Below are positions 38,556 to 47,689 of a DNA stretch of 64,000 nucleotides, in pieces. The notes beneath the pieces were generated by a model that saw only the letters and a program-made list of their open reading frames with translations, did not search any database and had not been told where the DNA came from. Origin of the DNA: WTFV01 sp965200895 (GTDB lineage: Bacteria; Acidobacteriota; Vicinamibacteria; Vicinamibacterales; UBA8438); contig CBDAVM010000001.1 in assembly GCA_965200895.1 (NCBI GenBank), positions 1,612,001 to 1,676,000 on the forward strand. The letters are read 5' to 3'. The position numbers were made by a program, and so were the translations under genes. Every line of letters begins with the position of its first letter. The stretch's first letter is position 1.

Positions 38556-38966
38556 ATGTACTCGGTCACCAAGCGCATCGATTTCTGCTACGGCCACCGT
38601 CTGCTCAATTACGACGGTGTCTGCAAGCATCCCCACGGACACAACGCGGTCGCCGAGGTGGAGGTGCGGACCGAGTCGCTCGACGACCGCCACATGGTCT
38701 GCGACTTCAGCGATATCAAGCGGCACATCAAGGGCTGGATCGACCGCGAGCTCGACCACAAGATGATCCTTCACCGCGACGACCCGTTGATCGGACCGCT
38801 GCGCGAGCTGGGCGAGCCGGTCTTCGTCAGCGACGAGAATCCCACCGTGGAACACATCGCACGCCTGATCTTCGAGAAGACCCGCGACCATGGATTCCCG
38901 GTGGTCCGGGTCACGGTCTGGGAGACCCCGACGTCGTTCGCCACCTTCCAGCCGGGCGACGCGTAG
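38556..38966 (+). CDS. queD: 6-carboxytetrahydropterin synthase QueD family
   Basis: The protein has zinc histidines H14 and the HPHGH block (about 25-29), the catalytic Cys 23 (GVCKHPHGHN), DFSDIKRHIKGWIDRELDHK, and the SDENPTVEHIA motif with the substrate-binding Glu. It would form 6-carboxytetrahydropterin from dihydroneopterin triphosphate, upstream of QueE and QueC. Length 136. Linkage to queC supports the queuosine/preQ0 role over folate-type relatives. Confidence 0.9.
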   Translation: MYSVTKRIDFCYGHRLLNYDGVCKHPHGHNAVAEVEVRTESLDDRHMVCDFSDIKRHIKGWIDRELDHKMILHRDDPLIGPLRELGEPVFVSDENPTVEHIARLIFEKTRDHGFPVVRVTVWETPTSFATFQPGDA

Positions 38967-39004
38967 ACGCGCGCGCCGGCCTCGCGGGCGGGAGGGAGTG
39001 GGTG

Positions 39005-40201
<1,197 letters not shown>

Positions 40202-40294
40202 GCGGCGGCACGGTCGGAAGGCTCGGCCGACGATGAGGGGCGGGGAGGACGCTTCCCGCGGTCGGTGCGCCGCCGCCGTGGTACGCTGTCGCCC

Positions 40295-40969
40295 ATGCCG
40301 CCGTCCAGCACGGTCGAGAACTACCTCAAGGCCATCTACCAGGCCGAAATGGCGCACGGCGAGGAGGGCGCCCTGATGCCGATGGGACGGCTCGCGAGCG
40401 CGCTCCACGTCGTGCCCGGCACCGCCACCACCATGGTCAAGGCCCTGGCCGACTCCGGGCTGGTGCGCTACGAACCGTACGCCGGCGTGCGGTTGACGCC
40501 GGCCGGACAGAAACTGGCCGCGCTGGTTCTGCGGCGCCACCGGCTGATCGAGCTGTTCCTGGTGAAGGTGCTCGACATGAGCTGGGCCGAGGTGCACGAC
40601 GAGGCGGAGCGGCTGGAGCATGCCGCATCCGATCGCCTCATCGAGCGGATCGACGCCATGCTCGGGCGGCCTGCGGTCGACCCGCACGGGGATCCCATTC
40701 CGGACCCGGACGGCGCCATCGCGAGGCCGCGCTATCAGAACCTGCTGACCTGTCCGCTGGACACGCCGGTCGTCCTGACGCGGGTCGCCGATCAGAATGC
40801 GGCGTTCCTGCGGTTCCTGGAGAGCCACGACCTGACGCCCGGCCGGTCGATCCGGGTCGCGGCGCGTGACGAGGCGGCCGACCACGTACAGGTGTGCGTC
40901 GCCCCGGACCGGCCGGTCATGATTGGGATGCGGGCGGCGGCGAAGCTGCTCGTCGCGTCGCAGGGTTGA
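40295..40969 (+). CDS. DtxR-family metal-dependent regulator
   Basis: An N-terminal winged helix (VENYLKAIYQAE, VVPGTATTMVKALADSGLVRYEPYAGVRLTPAG) is followed by the dimerisation/metal domain with DEAERLEHAASD and the DPHGDPIPDPDG motif. An SH3/FeoA-like C-terminus completes it. DtxR/MntR proteins repress iron or manganese uptake genes when metal-bound. ATG 40295 is preferred over 40265. No transporter is adjacent to reveal its target. Confidence 0.9.
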   Translation: MPPSSTVENYLKAIYQAEMAHGEEGALMPMGRLASALHVVPGTATTMVKALADSGLVRYEPYAGVRLTPAGQKLAALVLRRHRLIELFLVKVLDMSWAEVHDEAERLEHAASDRLIERIDAMLGRPAVDPHGDPIPDPDGAIARPRYQNLLTCPLDTPVVLTRVADQNAAFLRFLESHDLTPGRSIRVAARDEAADHVQVCVAPDRPVMIGMRAAAKLLVASQG

Positions 40970-40988
40970 GCGGGCGGCGGCCGAAGCG

Positions 40989-41414
40989 ATGGACGTGGAC
41001 CGGGAGCGGTGGTCGGGTGAGGGCGAGTTCACCGAACAGGTGCTCGCATGGCTCGCCGAGCGGGAGGAGATCGCGTTCCTTCGAGTCGAGGACGCGGCGG
41101 CGACCCGGGCGGAGGTCGACTACAACTTCATCAGCAACGAGATCTACATCCGCTTCCGCACCCGCGACCGGCGGCAGCGCGGACGGCTGTGGGGCGTCAT
41201 CCCGATCAGCCGGACCGTCGCCGAGAAGGCAATGACGATGGAGACGCTCGAGACCGCCCTGGCGGACGAGTCGGAACTGGGCGAGCCGGACTACGCTGAC
41301 GAGGGCATGATCCAGTACCTGTACACCCAACGGGTGATTCCGCCGTACCAGACCCGCGGTTACAAACTGATCGAGCTGGTGCGCATTTACGAGGCGCGCG
41401 CGCCGCGGGCCTGA
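40989..41414 (+). CDS. Conserved hypothetical protein
   Basis: A 141-residue protein with acidic, ordered sequence throughout (FTEQVLAWLAEREEIAFLRVEDAAATRAEVDYNFISNEIYIRF), ending KLIELVRIYEARAPRA. No signal, membrane or catalytic motif is seen. It starts 19 bases after the DtxR gene, likely in one transcript with the next gene. Function unknown. Confidence 0.65.
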   Translation: MDVDRERWSGEGEFTEQVLAWLAEREEIAFLRVEDAAATRAEVDYNFISNEIYIRFRTRDRRQRGRLWGVIPISRTVAEKAMTMETLETALADESELGEPDYADEGMIQYLYTQRVIPPYQTRGYKLIELVRIYEARAPRA

Positions 41415-41423
41415 CGGGACGAC

Positions 41424-41852
41424 ATGGACACGGGCGAGGTGCGGCGTCGCGTACGGCGGACGATAGACGACGCAAGGGCGCGGGCGCAGCGCCGACGCGG
41501 GGACGTCGCGGCGGCCGAGGCGGACGGAGACAGCGCTCTGCGCGTGGTGGCCGCACCGCTCTTCAGGACGGTTGCCGCGGCGCTCAGGGCGGAGGGCTAC
41601 CGCTTCGGGGTGGAGACGCCGGCGGGCGCGGTCAGGCTCTCGCCCGGGGGCGCGAGTGAGGACGTGATCGAGCTGGTGCTCGATACCGCGCGCGAGCCGC
41701 CCGCGCTGATGGGCCGTACCACCTTCGGTCGCGGCCGACGGTTGCTGCGCGACGAGCGGGTGGTGGCAGAGCATCCGGCCCTCGGCGATCTTGCCGCCGA
41801 GGACCTGCTGGATTTCGTGCTGTCGGCGCTGGCGCCGATGGTGGAACGGTAG
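41424..41852 (+). CDS. Conserved hypothetical protein
   Basis: A 142-residue protein with an Arg-rich N-terminal helix (VRRRVRRTIDDARARAQRR), then alpha/beta sequence with VVAAPLFRTVAAALRAEGYRF and EDVIELVLDTAREPPALMGRTTFGRGRRLL. It resembles small conserved proteins with no known role. It starts 9 bases after the preceding gene and converges on the CoA-transferase gene. Confidence 0.65.
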   Translation: MDTGEVRRRVRRTIDDARARAQRRRGDVAAAEADGDSALRVVAAPLFRTVAAALRAEGYRFGVETPAGAVRLSPGGASEDVIELVLDTAREPPALMGRTTFGRGRRLLRDERVVAEHPALGDLAAEDLLDFVLSALAPMVER

Positions 41853-41895
41853 GCCTGACCGGCAGGTGCCATGACCACGGCGCGGATTCCCCGGA

Positions 41896-43107
41896 TCAGA
41901 CCGCGCCGTCGTCCCGCAGGCGCGCGACATCGGCGTCCGAGTACCCGAGTTCACCGAGAATCGCGCCGGTGTGCTGGCCGAGCACCGGCGGCGGCGTGCG
42001 CACCGCCCCCGGCGTGTCGCCCAGCTTGACCGGCACGCCGAGCTGCCGGATGGCTCCGGCCACCGGGTGCTGCAGCGCGATGACCATCGCCCGCTCGACG
42101 ATCTGCGGGTCGGTCAGCACCTGCTCGAAGTCCCGGACGCCGCCGCACGGGACGCCGGCCGCCTTCAGTTCCGCCAGCCACGCCGCGGCCGGCCGCGTGC
42201 GCAGCCGCTCGACGAGCAGCGGACGCAGCGCCTCGCGTGCGTTGACGCGGTCCTTGTTGGTCCGGAAACGCGGGTCGTCGGCCAGCGCCTCCAGACCGAG
42301 CACGCCGCAGAATGTCCGCCAGAGCGCGTCGTTGCCGGCCGCGACGACGAGATCGCCGTCGGCCGCCTCCAGCGTCTCGTAGGGCGTGATGGTCGGGTGC
42401 AGGTTGCCGAGACGCCCCGGCGGCTTCCCGGTGGCGAAGTAGATCCCGGCCTGGTAGGTCAGCAGCGCCGCCACCGAGTCGAGCATGCCGACGTCGACAA
42501 GCTGCCCGCGTCCGGTGCGGTGGCGGGCGAGCAGGGCGACGGCGACGCCCCAGGCGGAGAACATCCCCGAGGCGATGTCCGCGATGGCCACCCCCAGCCG
42601 GTAGCCGGGGCCGTCCGGCGCGCCGGTGATGCTCATCAGGCCCCCCTCGCCCTGCATCACCGCGTCGTAGCCCGGCTCGCGCCGCCGGGGACCCGTCTGC
42701 CCGAAGCCGGAGATGGAGCAGTAGACCAGGTCCGGCCGCCGCTTCGAGAGGTCCGCGTAGCCGAGTCCCATCCGCTCCAGCGTGCCGGGCCGGAAGTTCT
42801 CGACCAGCACGTCGGCGCGCTCGACGAGCGCGTCGAGCACCCGCCGCCCGTCCGGGTGCTTCAGGTTCAGGGTGAGGCTCTCCTTGTTGCGGTTGATGCT
42901 CATGAAGTAGGCGCTCTCGCCGTCCTGGAACGGCGGGCCCCAGCCGCGGGTGTCGTCGCCCTTCCCCGGCTGCTCCACCTTGATGACGCGGGCGCCCATG
43001 TCGGCGAGCATCATCGTGCAGTAGGGGCCGGAGAGCACGCGGGTCAGATCGAGCACGGTCAGCCCGTCGAGGGCGCCGGGCGCGGCAATCGTCTGGTCGT
43101 CGGTCAT
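41896..43107 (-). CDS. CaiB/BaiF family CoA transferase
   Basis: A class III CoA transferase: LDGLTVLDLTRVLSGPYCTMMLADMGARVIKVEQPG at the N-terminus, FMSINRNKESLTLNLK, ADVLVENFRPGTLERMGLGY and PGYDAVMQGEGGLMSITG with the catalytic Asp in GYDAVMQ. It moves CoA between carboxylic acids (formyl/oxalyl, succinyl, mesaconyl and others). The length of 403 is typical. Substrate is unknown; no linked acyl-CoA enzymes are near. Start ATG 43107. Confidence 0.92.
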   Translation of the reverse strand: MTDDQTIAAPGALDGLTVLDLTRVLSGPYCTMMLADMGARVIKVEQPGKGDDTRGWGPPFQDGESAYFMSINRNKESLTLNLKHPDGRRVLDALVERADVLVENFRPGTLERMGLGYADLSKRRPDLVYCSISGFGQTGPRRREPGYDAVMQGEGGLMSITGAPDGPGYRLGVAIADIASGMFSAWGVAVALLARHRTGRGQLVDVGMLDSVAALLTYQAGIYFATGKPPGRLGNLHPTITPYETLEAADGDLVVAAGNDALWRTFCGVLGLEALADDPRFRTNKDRVNAREALRPLLVERLRTRPAAAWLAELKAAGVPCGGVRDFEQVLTDPQIVERAMVIALQHPVAGAIRQLGVPVKLGDTPGAVRTPPPVLGQHTGAILGELGYSDADVARLRDDGAV

Positions 43108-43238
43108 CGTCGGGTTCCTGTCGGAGCGGTCGTGCGGCGGTGGCGCCCGGCCGGGGCGGGTCGTGCAGCGGTGTCCGTGTGCGCCGATTCTACCGTGTCG
43201 GCGCGGATGGGGCGGTCAGGAACTTCGTATGCGCAGGG

Positions 43239-43351
43239 ACCGCCGACGAGGCCGGATGCCGGGTCGTCGATCGCCTTGCTGTTACCTGCTGTCACTTGTT
43301 ACAACACACAACAACCGCCGACGAGGCCGGATGCCGGGTCGTCGATCGCCT
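43239..43351. repeat. 38-bp direct repeat pair with 37-base spacer
   Basis: A 38-base sequence starting ACCGCCGACGAGGCCGGATG is present at 43239-43276 and identically at 43314-43351, separated by 37 bases of TG/AC-rich unique sequence. It fills most of the 268-base gap between the CoA-transferase start and the aminotransferase stop. Confidence 0.9.
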
Positions 43352-43375
43352 GCCGGACGGTGGCGTGGTCGCCGG

Positions 43376-44605
43376 TCACGCGCCGGCCGCGGAAGCCGAC
43401 TGCGGCAGCCCGGCCAGCACGCGGTCGATCCGCGACAGCCCCGCCCGCAGCGACTCGGCGCGGCCCCCGAAGCCGAGCCGCAGGCAGCCGTCGAGCCCGA
43501 AGTGGTCGCCGGGGACGACGAGCACGCGCTCGGTCTCGCGGAGGCGGTCGGCGAGCGCGGTCGAACCGATGTCGCTGCGGTAGCGGACGAGCGCCATGGC
43601 GCCGGCTTCCGGCGGCGTCCACGTCAGATCCGCGGCATGTGTGTCGAGCCACGCGCTCACGATCCGGAAGTTGGCGGCGATCATCCGCCGGGCGCGCTCC
43701 AGCAGCCGCCGCCGGTGCGCCGGGGCCAGGGCGCGCCGCGCGAGCAGGTCGCTCACCGCGCCCGGCGCGATAGTGGTGTAGTCGCGGCGGCTCCACAGCT
43801 CGGCGGCCATCGGCCGCGGACAGAGGGCCCAGCCGATGCGCAGCCCCGGCAGGCCGCAGACCTTCGACAACCCGCCGGTCAGGATCACGCGCTCGGCGCG
43901 TCCCCACACGGTCGGCGTCTCGACGCCGTCGCGCTCGACGCCGCGGTAGATCTCGTCCGACAGCACCCAGGCGCCGCGCCGGTCCGCGATGGCGCACACC
44001 TCGGCCACCTCGGTCTCCGTGAGCCGCGCCCCGGTCGGGTTGTTCGGGTTGCAGATGGCGACCAGCCGCGTGCGGTCCGTCACCAGCGCGCGCAGCGCGT
44101 CGAGGTCGGGCGCCCAGCGGGGCGCCGCGCCGGTCCGCTCCTCGCGCAGCCACCAGGGCCGGACGATGGCGCCGAAGCCCTCCGCCAGTCCGTGCACCTG
44201 CCCGTAGTTGGGCTGCATCACCACCACCTCGTCGCCCGGCTCGATCAGGCGCCAGCAGGCGACGAAGTTCGCCTCGGCTCCGCCGTTGGCGACGAGCACA
44301 TCGTCTTCCGAGGCCCCCGACAGGGTGGCTGCGATGGCCGCGCGCAGTTCCGGCGTGCCGTTGGTCTGCGTGTAGGCGAGCGGCTGGTCGAGCAACGCAC
44401 GCACGCCGGCCGCGCCGGCCCGTTCGCCGGCCGTCAGCGTGCCGCCGTCCGCGCCGGAGCGTTCACCGGTCGTCAACGGGCCGGCGTCCGTTCCGAGCAG
44501 TTCGCCGACCGTCAGCGGCTCCACGCCGCTCTCCGACAGGTTGATCTCGACCTGGTGCTCGTGGAGCGACTGGAACCGCTCCAGCGCGAAGGGGGAGATT
44601 CTCAT
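43376..44605 (-). CDS. Class I/II PLP aminotransferase with internal repeats
   Basis: The aspartate-aminotransferase fold is shown by YTQTNGTPELRAAIAATL, LVANGGAEANFVACWRLIEPGDEV, CNPNNPTGARLTETEV, DEIYRGVERDG and the PLP lysine in LTGGLSKVCGLPGLRIGW. The amino substrate is unknown. Residues about 30-67 are an oddity: three 13-residue repeats of the form PLTxGExxGxDxG, encoded at 44405-44518, which extend the N-terminal arm beyond family length. Start ATG 44605 with a GGGGGAG-type region upstream on the other side of 44606-45055, which holds only repeats. Confidence 0.88.
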   Translation of the reverse strand: MRISPFALERFQSLHEHQVEINLSESGVEPLTVGELLGTDAGPLTTGERSGADGGTLTAGERAGAAGVRALLDQPLAYTQTNGTPELRAAIAATLSGASEDDVLVANGGAEANFVACWRLIEPGDEVVVMQPNYGQVHGLAEGFGAIVRPWWLREERTGAAPRWAPDLDALRALVTDRTRLVAICNPNNPTGARLTETEVAEVCAIADRRGAWVLSDEIYRGVERDGVETPTVWGRAERVILTGGLSKVCGLPGLRIGWALCPRPMAAELWSRRDYTTIAPGAVSDLLARRALAPAHRRRLLERARRMIAANFRIVSAWLDTHAADLTWTPPEAGAMALVRYRSDIGSTALADRLRETERVLVVPGDHFGLDGCLRLGFGGRAESLRAGLSRIDRVLAGLPQSASAAGA

Positions 44606-44689
44606 GACCGGACCTCGCGATCCCCGCGGTGTGCACGGTGCGACCGCCGTCCATCGTACAACGCAGGCGTTCCTGCATGCCGTGGAGCT

Positions 44690-44923
44690 GGCGCGCGCCG
44701 CCGGGTCCCGCGACATGGGCCGGGAGAACGGATGAGGGTGGGGCAGTCTGTGCGGCAGTGTAGAACCGGCGCGCGCCGCCGGGTCCCGCGACATGGGCCG
44801 GGAGAACGGATGAGGGTGGGGCAGTCTGTGCGGCAGGTAGAACCGGCGCGCGCCCGGAGGTTGGTCTCGCCGGCGAGCTTCATGACCCGGTCCAGGTCTG
44901 TGCGGCAGGTAGAACCGGCGCGC
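44690..44923. repeat. 69-bp tandem-type repeats, 78-bp period, plus fragment
   Basis: A 69-base unit beginning GGCGCGCGCCGCCGGGTCCC occurs at 44690-44758 and 44768-44836. Its 3' portion with the following TAGAACCGGCGCGC recurs a third time (44896-44923). This is the main content of the 450-base gap 44606-45055. The frame TDLDRVMKLAGETNLRARAG between the last copies (minus strand) may be a scrap of a lost gene. Confidence 0.85.
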
Positions 44924-45055
44924 ACCCGGAAGGTGTCGCAGCGGCGTCTCGATCCGATAACAGAACCGGAGCGACGGCGCGCGGCCCCGCGGGACTCCCA
45001 GTCGCGGGGTGGGCCTCTGCATCTCCAGAGGGCCGCCGTCGGTTCGGAGGGAACG

Positions 45056-45340
45056 ATGGTTCTGCTGCACTACCGGGCCGGACCGCACCACATCGAGATC
45101 ACCTGCTGCGCGCAGCCGACGGCCGTCGCCGACGAGGCGTTCGAGGCGCAGGCCTTCCTCGTGCTCGACGACGACACGCCGCCGGTGACCGCGGCGCTCT
45201 CGGCGCCGTCGGCGGCGGAGGCCGTCGAGAGGGTGCGCGAGTATCTCGATAGCATGGGCTACGACGCGCTCGTGCCGCTCGCGCGCCAGGGGCCGACGAC
45301 CTCGGTCGGGGACCGACCCGCGGGCGGCGTCGGGTGGTAG
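45056..45340 (+). CDS. Hypothetical protein, 94 residues
   Basis: ATG 45056 follows GGAGGGAA. The protein is ordered (VLLHYRAGPHHIEITCCAQP, AFEAQAFLVLDDDTPPV, AAEAVERVREYLDSMGYDAL) and mixes alpha and beta; two adjacent cysteines are near residue 17. No family is recognised. The gene sits just after a repeat-rich gap. Confidence 0.5.
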   Translation: MVLLHYRAGPHHIEITCCAQPTAVADEAFEAQAFLVLDDDTPPVTAALSAPSAAEAVERVREYLDSMGYDALVPLARQGPTTSVGDRPAGGVGW

Positions 45341-45394
45341 CCGCGTAGCGGGTTGCTCAGCCGGAAGAGCGAGCAGCCCCAACGGCACGGCACG

Positions 45395-45560
45395 GTCAGG
45401 CAACTGCTTCCAGTTCGCGGTGCAGGTGACTGGAAGCTCGTGATCCGGCTGCGCGGAATCGTCTCCGACAGCACGGCGCCGGTTTCGGCGTCGAAGGCGT
45501 GGCAGCGGCGGTCGAGTTCACCGAAGTGATGACGGCGTTACCCGCGCCGGCGAGCGTGGT
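45395..45560 (-). pseudogene. Remnant of a PQQ-type beta-propeller protein
   Basis: On the minus strand three frames in succession read GNAVIT, GELDRRCHAFDAETGAVL and PVTCTANWKQL, which together match the C-terminal blade of PQQ-binding quinoproteins (GDLDRRFHAFDA-type motif). At least two frameshifts separate them and no full gene exists, so this is a decayed fragment. The assignment rests on motif memory. Confidence 0.5.
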
Positions 45561-45602
45561 CGAGCGGTGAGCGGCCCCGTGATCGGGTAGGATCAGAATA
45601 GT

Positions 45603-46970
45603 ATGGATGACCACGGGCTGCGCGTCTACGACTCGATTCTCGGCCTGCTCTCCGGTGCCGACAATCCGACCCCGCTGGTCCGTCTGAACCGGGTGACGCC
45701 GTTCCGCCACGCCGAGGTCTACGCCAAGCTGGAGTGGTACAACCCGTTCGGGGCGATCAAGGACCGCGTGGCGGCCAACCTGGTCGCGGACGGCGAGGCG
45801 CGCCGGACCGTGCAGGACGGGCAGAAGCTGGTGGAGCCCACGTCCGGCAACACCGGCATGGCCCTGGCGATGATCGCCAACGCGAAGGGCTACTCGCTGA
45901 CGACGCCGCTGTCGAGCGAGATCCCGCTGGAGAAGCGCACGATGCTGCGGTTCTTCGGGGCGGAGGTGATGGAGCTGGCGGACACGCTGTGCCCCGCCCC
46001 CGGTGCGCCGGAGGGCGCCATCGCCAAGGCGATGGAGATCGCCGACCGGGCCGATTTCCATATGCTGAACCAGTACGTCAACGAGGCGAACCCGGAGGCG
46101 CACTACAGGACGACCGGCCCGGAGATCTGGAAGCAGACCGCGGGGCGGGTGACGCACTTCGTGGCCGGCCTCGGCACCTGCGGCACGATCACGGGCACCG
46201 GGCGGTTCCTCAAGGAGCAGGGCGATGGGGTGCAGGTGCTCGGCGTGCATCCGAGCGAGGGGCACGACATTCCGGGCGTGCGCAGCCTCCGGCAGCTTCA
46301 GCAGACGAAGCTGTTCTTCCCCGACGAGTACGACGGGCTGATCGAGGTGAACAACCAGGAGGCGTTCGAGCTCTGCCTGCGGCTCAACCGCGAGGAGAGC
46401 ATCATCGCCGGTCCGAGCTCGGCCATGGCCCTGGCCGGGGCGTTCAGGCTCGCGCCGGACGAGCCGGGCAACATCGTGGTGGTGATCTTCCCCGACAACG
46501 CCTTCAAGTACGCCTCGTCGGTCGTCAAGCACCTGCCGGGGCTCGTCGCGCAGGAGGCGAAGCCGGCAGCGGCGCCCCGCAACCCGTTGCTTGACACCAT
46601 GGTGGAGAACGTTCGGGGCAACCCGGACCTGACCATCGACGTCGAGTCCGCCCACGCGCAACTGCAGAACGGCAAGCCGTTCGTGCTTGATGTCCGGCCG
46701 CGGAAGCAGTTCGAGGAGGCGCACGTGCCGGGCGCCGTCAACCGGCCGCTCGCCGAGCTGCCCGAGAACCACGCGGGGCTGCCGGCGGACCGCGACGCGC
46801 CGATCCTGAGCGTCTGCCAGCGCGGGAACGCGTCGCTGTCGGGACTGTTGTTCCTCAAGTCGCTCGGCTACCGCAACGTGCGCAGCGTCACCGGGGGCAC
46901 GCTGGCGTGGCGCGAGAAGGGCTTCGCCACCGAGTCGGGACCGGCGTCGGACGCGGCCGACGCGGGGTGA
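45603..46970 (+). CDS. Cysteine synthase-rhodanese fusion
   Basis: Residues 1-330 are a type II PLP beta-replacement enzyme: PTPLVRLN, the PLP lysine in NPFGAIKDRVA, the TSGNTGMALAM loop, GLGTCGTITGTGRFLK and a final Ser/Gly-rich contact. Residues about 345-445 are a rhodanese domain with FVLDVRPRKQFEEAHVPGAVN and active-site Cys in ILSVCQRGNAS. In the CysM pathway of mycobacteria the sulfur donor is the thiocarboxylate of CysO rather than sulfide. The downstream JAMM, carrier and E1 genes suggest the same here. The fused rhodanese could supply or sense sulfane sulfur (inference). Confidence 0.88.
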   Translation: MDDHGLRVYDSILGLLSGADNPTPLVRLNRVTPFRHAEVYAKLEWYNPFGAIKDRVAANLVADGEARRTVQDGQKLVEPTSGNTGMALAMIANAKGYSLTTPLSSEIPLEKRTMLRFFGAEVMELADTLCPAPGAPEGAIAKAMEIADRADFHMLNQYVNEANPEAHYRTTGPEIWKQTAGRVTHFVAGLGTCGTITGTGRFLKEQGDGVQVLGVHPSEGHDIPGVRSLRQLQQTKLFFPDEYDGLIEVNNQEAFELCLRLNREESIIAGPSSAMALAGAFRLAPDEPGNIVVVIFPDNAFKYASSVVKHLPGLVAQEAKPAAAPRNPLLDTMVENVRGNPDLTIDVESAHAQLQNGKPFVLDVRPRKQFEEAHVPGAVNRPLAELPENHAGLPADRDAPILSVCQRGNASLSGLLFLKSLGYRNVRSVTGGTLAWREKGFATESGPASDAADAG

Positions 46971-46973
46971 CCG

Positions 46974-47423
46974 ATGTTGACGCTGAGCGCCGCGGCCGAC
47001 GCCGGCATCAGGCGCCACGGTCGGGAGACCTATCCGCACGAATGCTGCGGGGCGCTCATCGGCCGCGGCGGCCGGGTGGTCGAGGCGCTCGCCTTGCCCA
47101 ACACCACCGAGGAGGGAACGCGGCGCCGCTTCCGGGTGCGGCCAGCCGACTACCGCGCGGCGGAGCGGCGGGCGGCGGCGCTGGACGCCGATCTGGTGGG
47201 CTTCTACCATTCGCACCCGGACCATCCGGCACGCCCGTCGCAGTACGACCTCGACCACGCTTGGCCCGTCTTCGCCTACATCATCGTCTCGGTCGCCGGC
47301 GGCGAGCCGGGGGCGCTGACCTCGTGGCGGCTGCGCGAGGACCGCTCGGCGTTCGACGAGGAACCGGTCGCGGTCGAGGAACCGGCTGCGGTCGAGGAGA
47401 CATCATGCCAACCAGGATTCTGA
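46974..47423 (+). CDS. mec: JAMM/MPN+ metalloprotease, Mec-type
   Basis: A 149-residue zinc peptidase: the conserved Glu-bearing YPHECCGALIGRGG start and the JAMM motif HSHPDHPARPSQYD (His-X-His-X7-Ser-X2-Asp, all present). In M. tuberculosis, Mec releases cysteine from the CysO-cysteine adduct. The C-terminal tail contains two copies of EEPVAVEEPAAV from an 18-base repeat and overlaps the carrier gene by 19 bases, implying coupled expression. It lies 3 bases after the cysteine synthase fusion. Confidence 0.88.
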   Translation: MLTLSAAADAGIRRHGRETYPHECCGALIGRGGRVVEALALPNTTEEGTRRRFRVRPADYRAAERRAAALDADLVGFYHSHPDHPARPSQYDLDHAWPVFAYIIVSVAGGEPGALTSWRLREDRSAFDEEPVAVEEPAAVEETSCQPGF

Positions 47424-47689
47424 TTCCGACGCCGTTGCGCGTCTACGCGGACAAACAGGACGTCGTCGAGGCCGAGGGCGCGACGGTCGGCGAGCTGCTG
47501 GCGAACATGACCGCGCGGTACTCCGATCTGCGCAAGCACCTCTACAACGAGGAAGGCAGGCTGCGCAGTTTCGTCGCCATCTACGTCAACGACGACGACA
47601 TCCGCTTCCTCGAGAAGGAGGCCACGCCGATCAAGGAAGGCGACACCGTCAGCATCATCCCGTCGGTGGCGGGCGGGGTGCGGCCGTGA
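47405..47689 (+). CDS. cysO: CysO/MoaD-like sulfur-carrier protein
   Basis: A 94-residue ubiquitin-like protein: ILIPTPLRVYADKQDVVEAEG, ATVGELLANMTARYSDLRKHLYNE, FVAIYVNDDDIRFLEKEATPIKEGDTVSIIPSVAGGVRP. The fold ends normally in GlyGly, which becomes a thiocarboxylate, but here Val-Arg-Pro follow. Removal of these three residues would be needed for activation, and the JAMM protease gene overlaps it. The stop overlaps the E1 start (GTGA). Identification by context and sequence is firm; the processing step is inference. Confidence 0.88.
   Translation: MPTRILIPTPLRVYADKQDVVEAEGATVGELLANMTARYSDLRKHLYNEEGRLRSFVAIYVNDDDIRFLEKEATPIKEGDTVSIIPSVAGGVRP

Noticed and set aside
43104..43295. 63-codon minus-strand frame starting in the 38-bp repeat
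   Set aside because: It runs through the CoA-transferase start with no ribosome site and no conserved sequence.
44602..44925. 107-codon minus-strand frame over the 69-bp repeats
   Set aside because: Its content is just the translated repeat (CRTDCPTLIRSPGPCRGTRR twice) and it overlaps the aminotransferase start; not treated as a gene.
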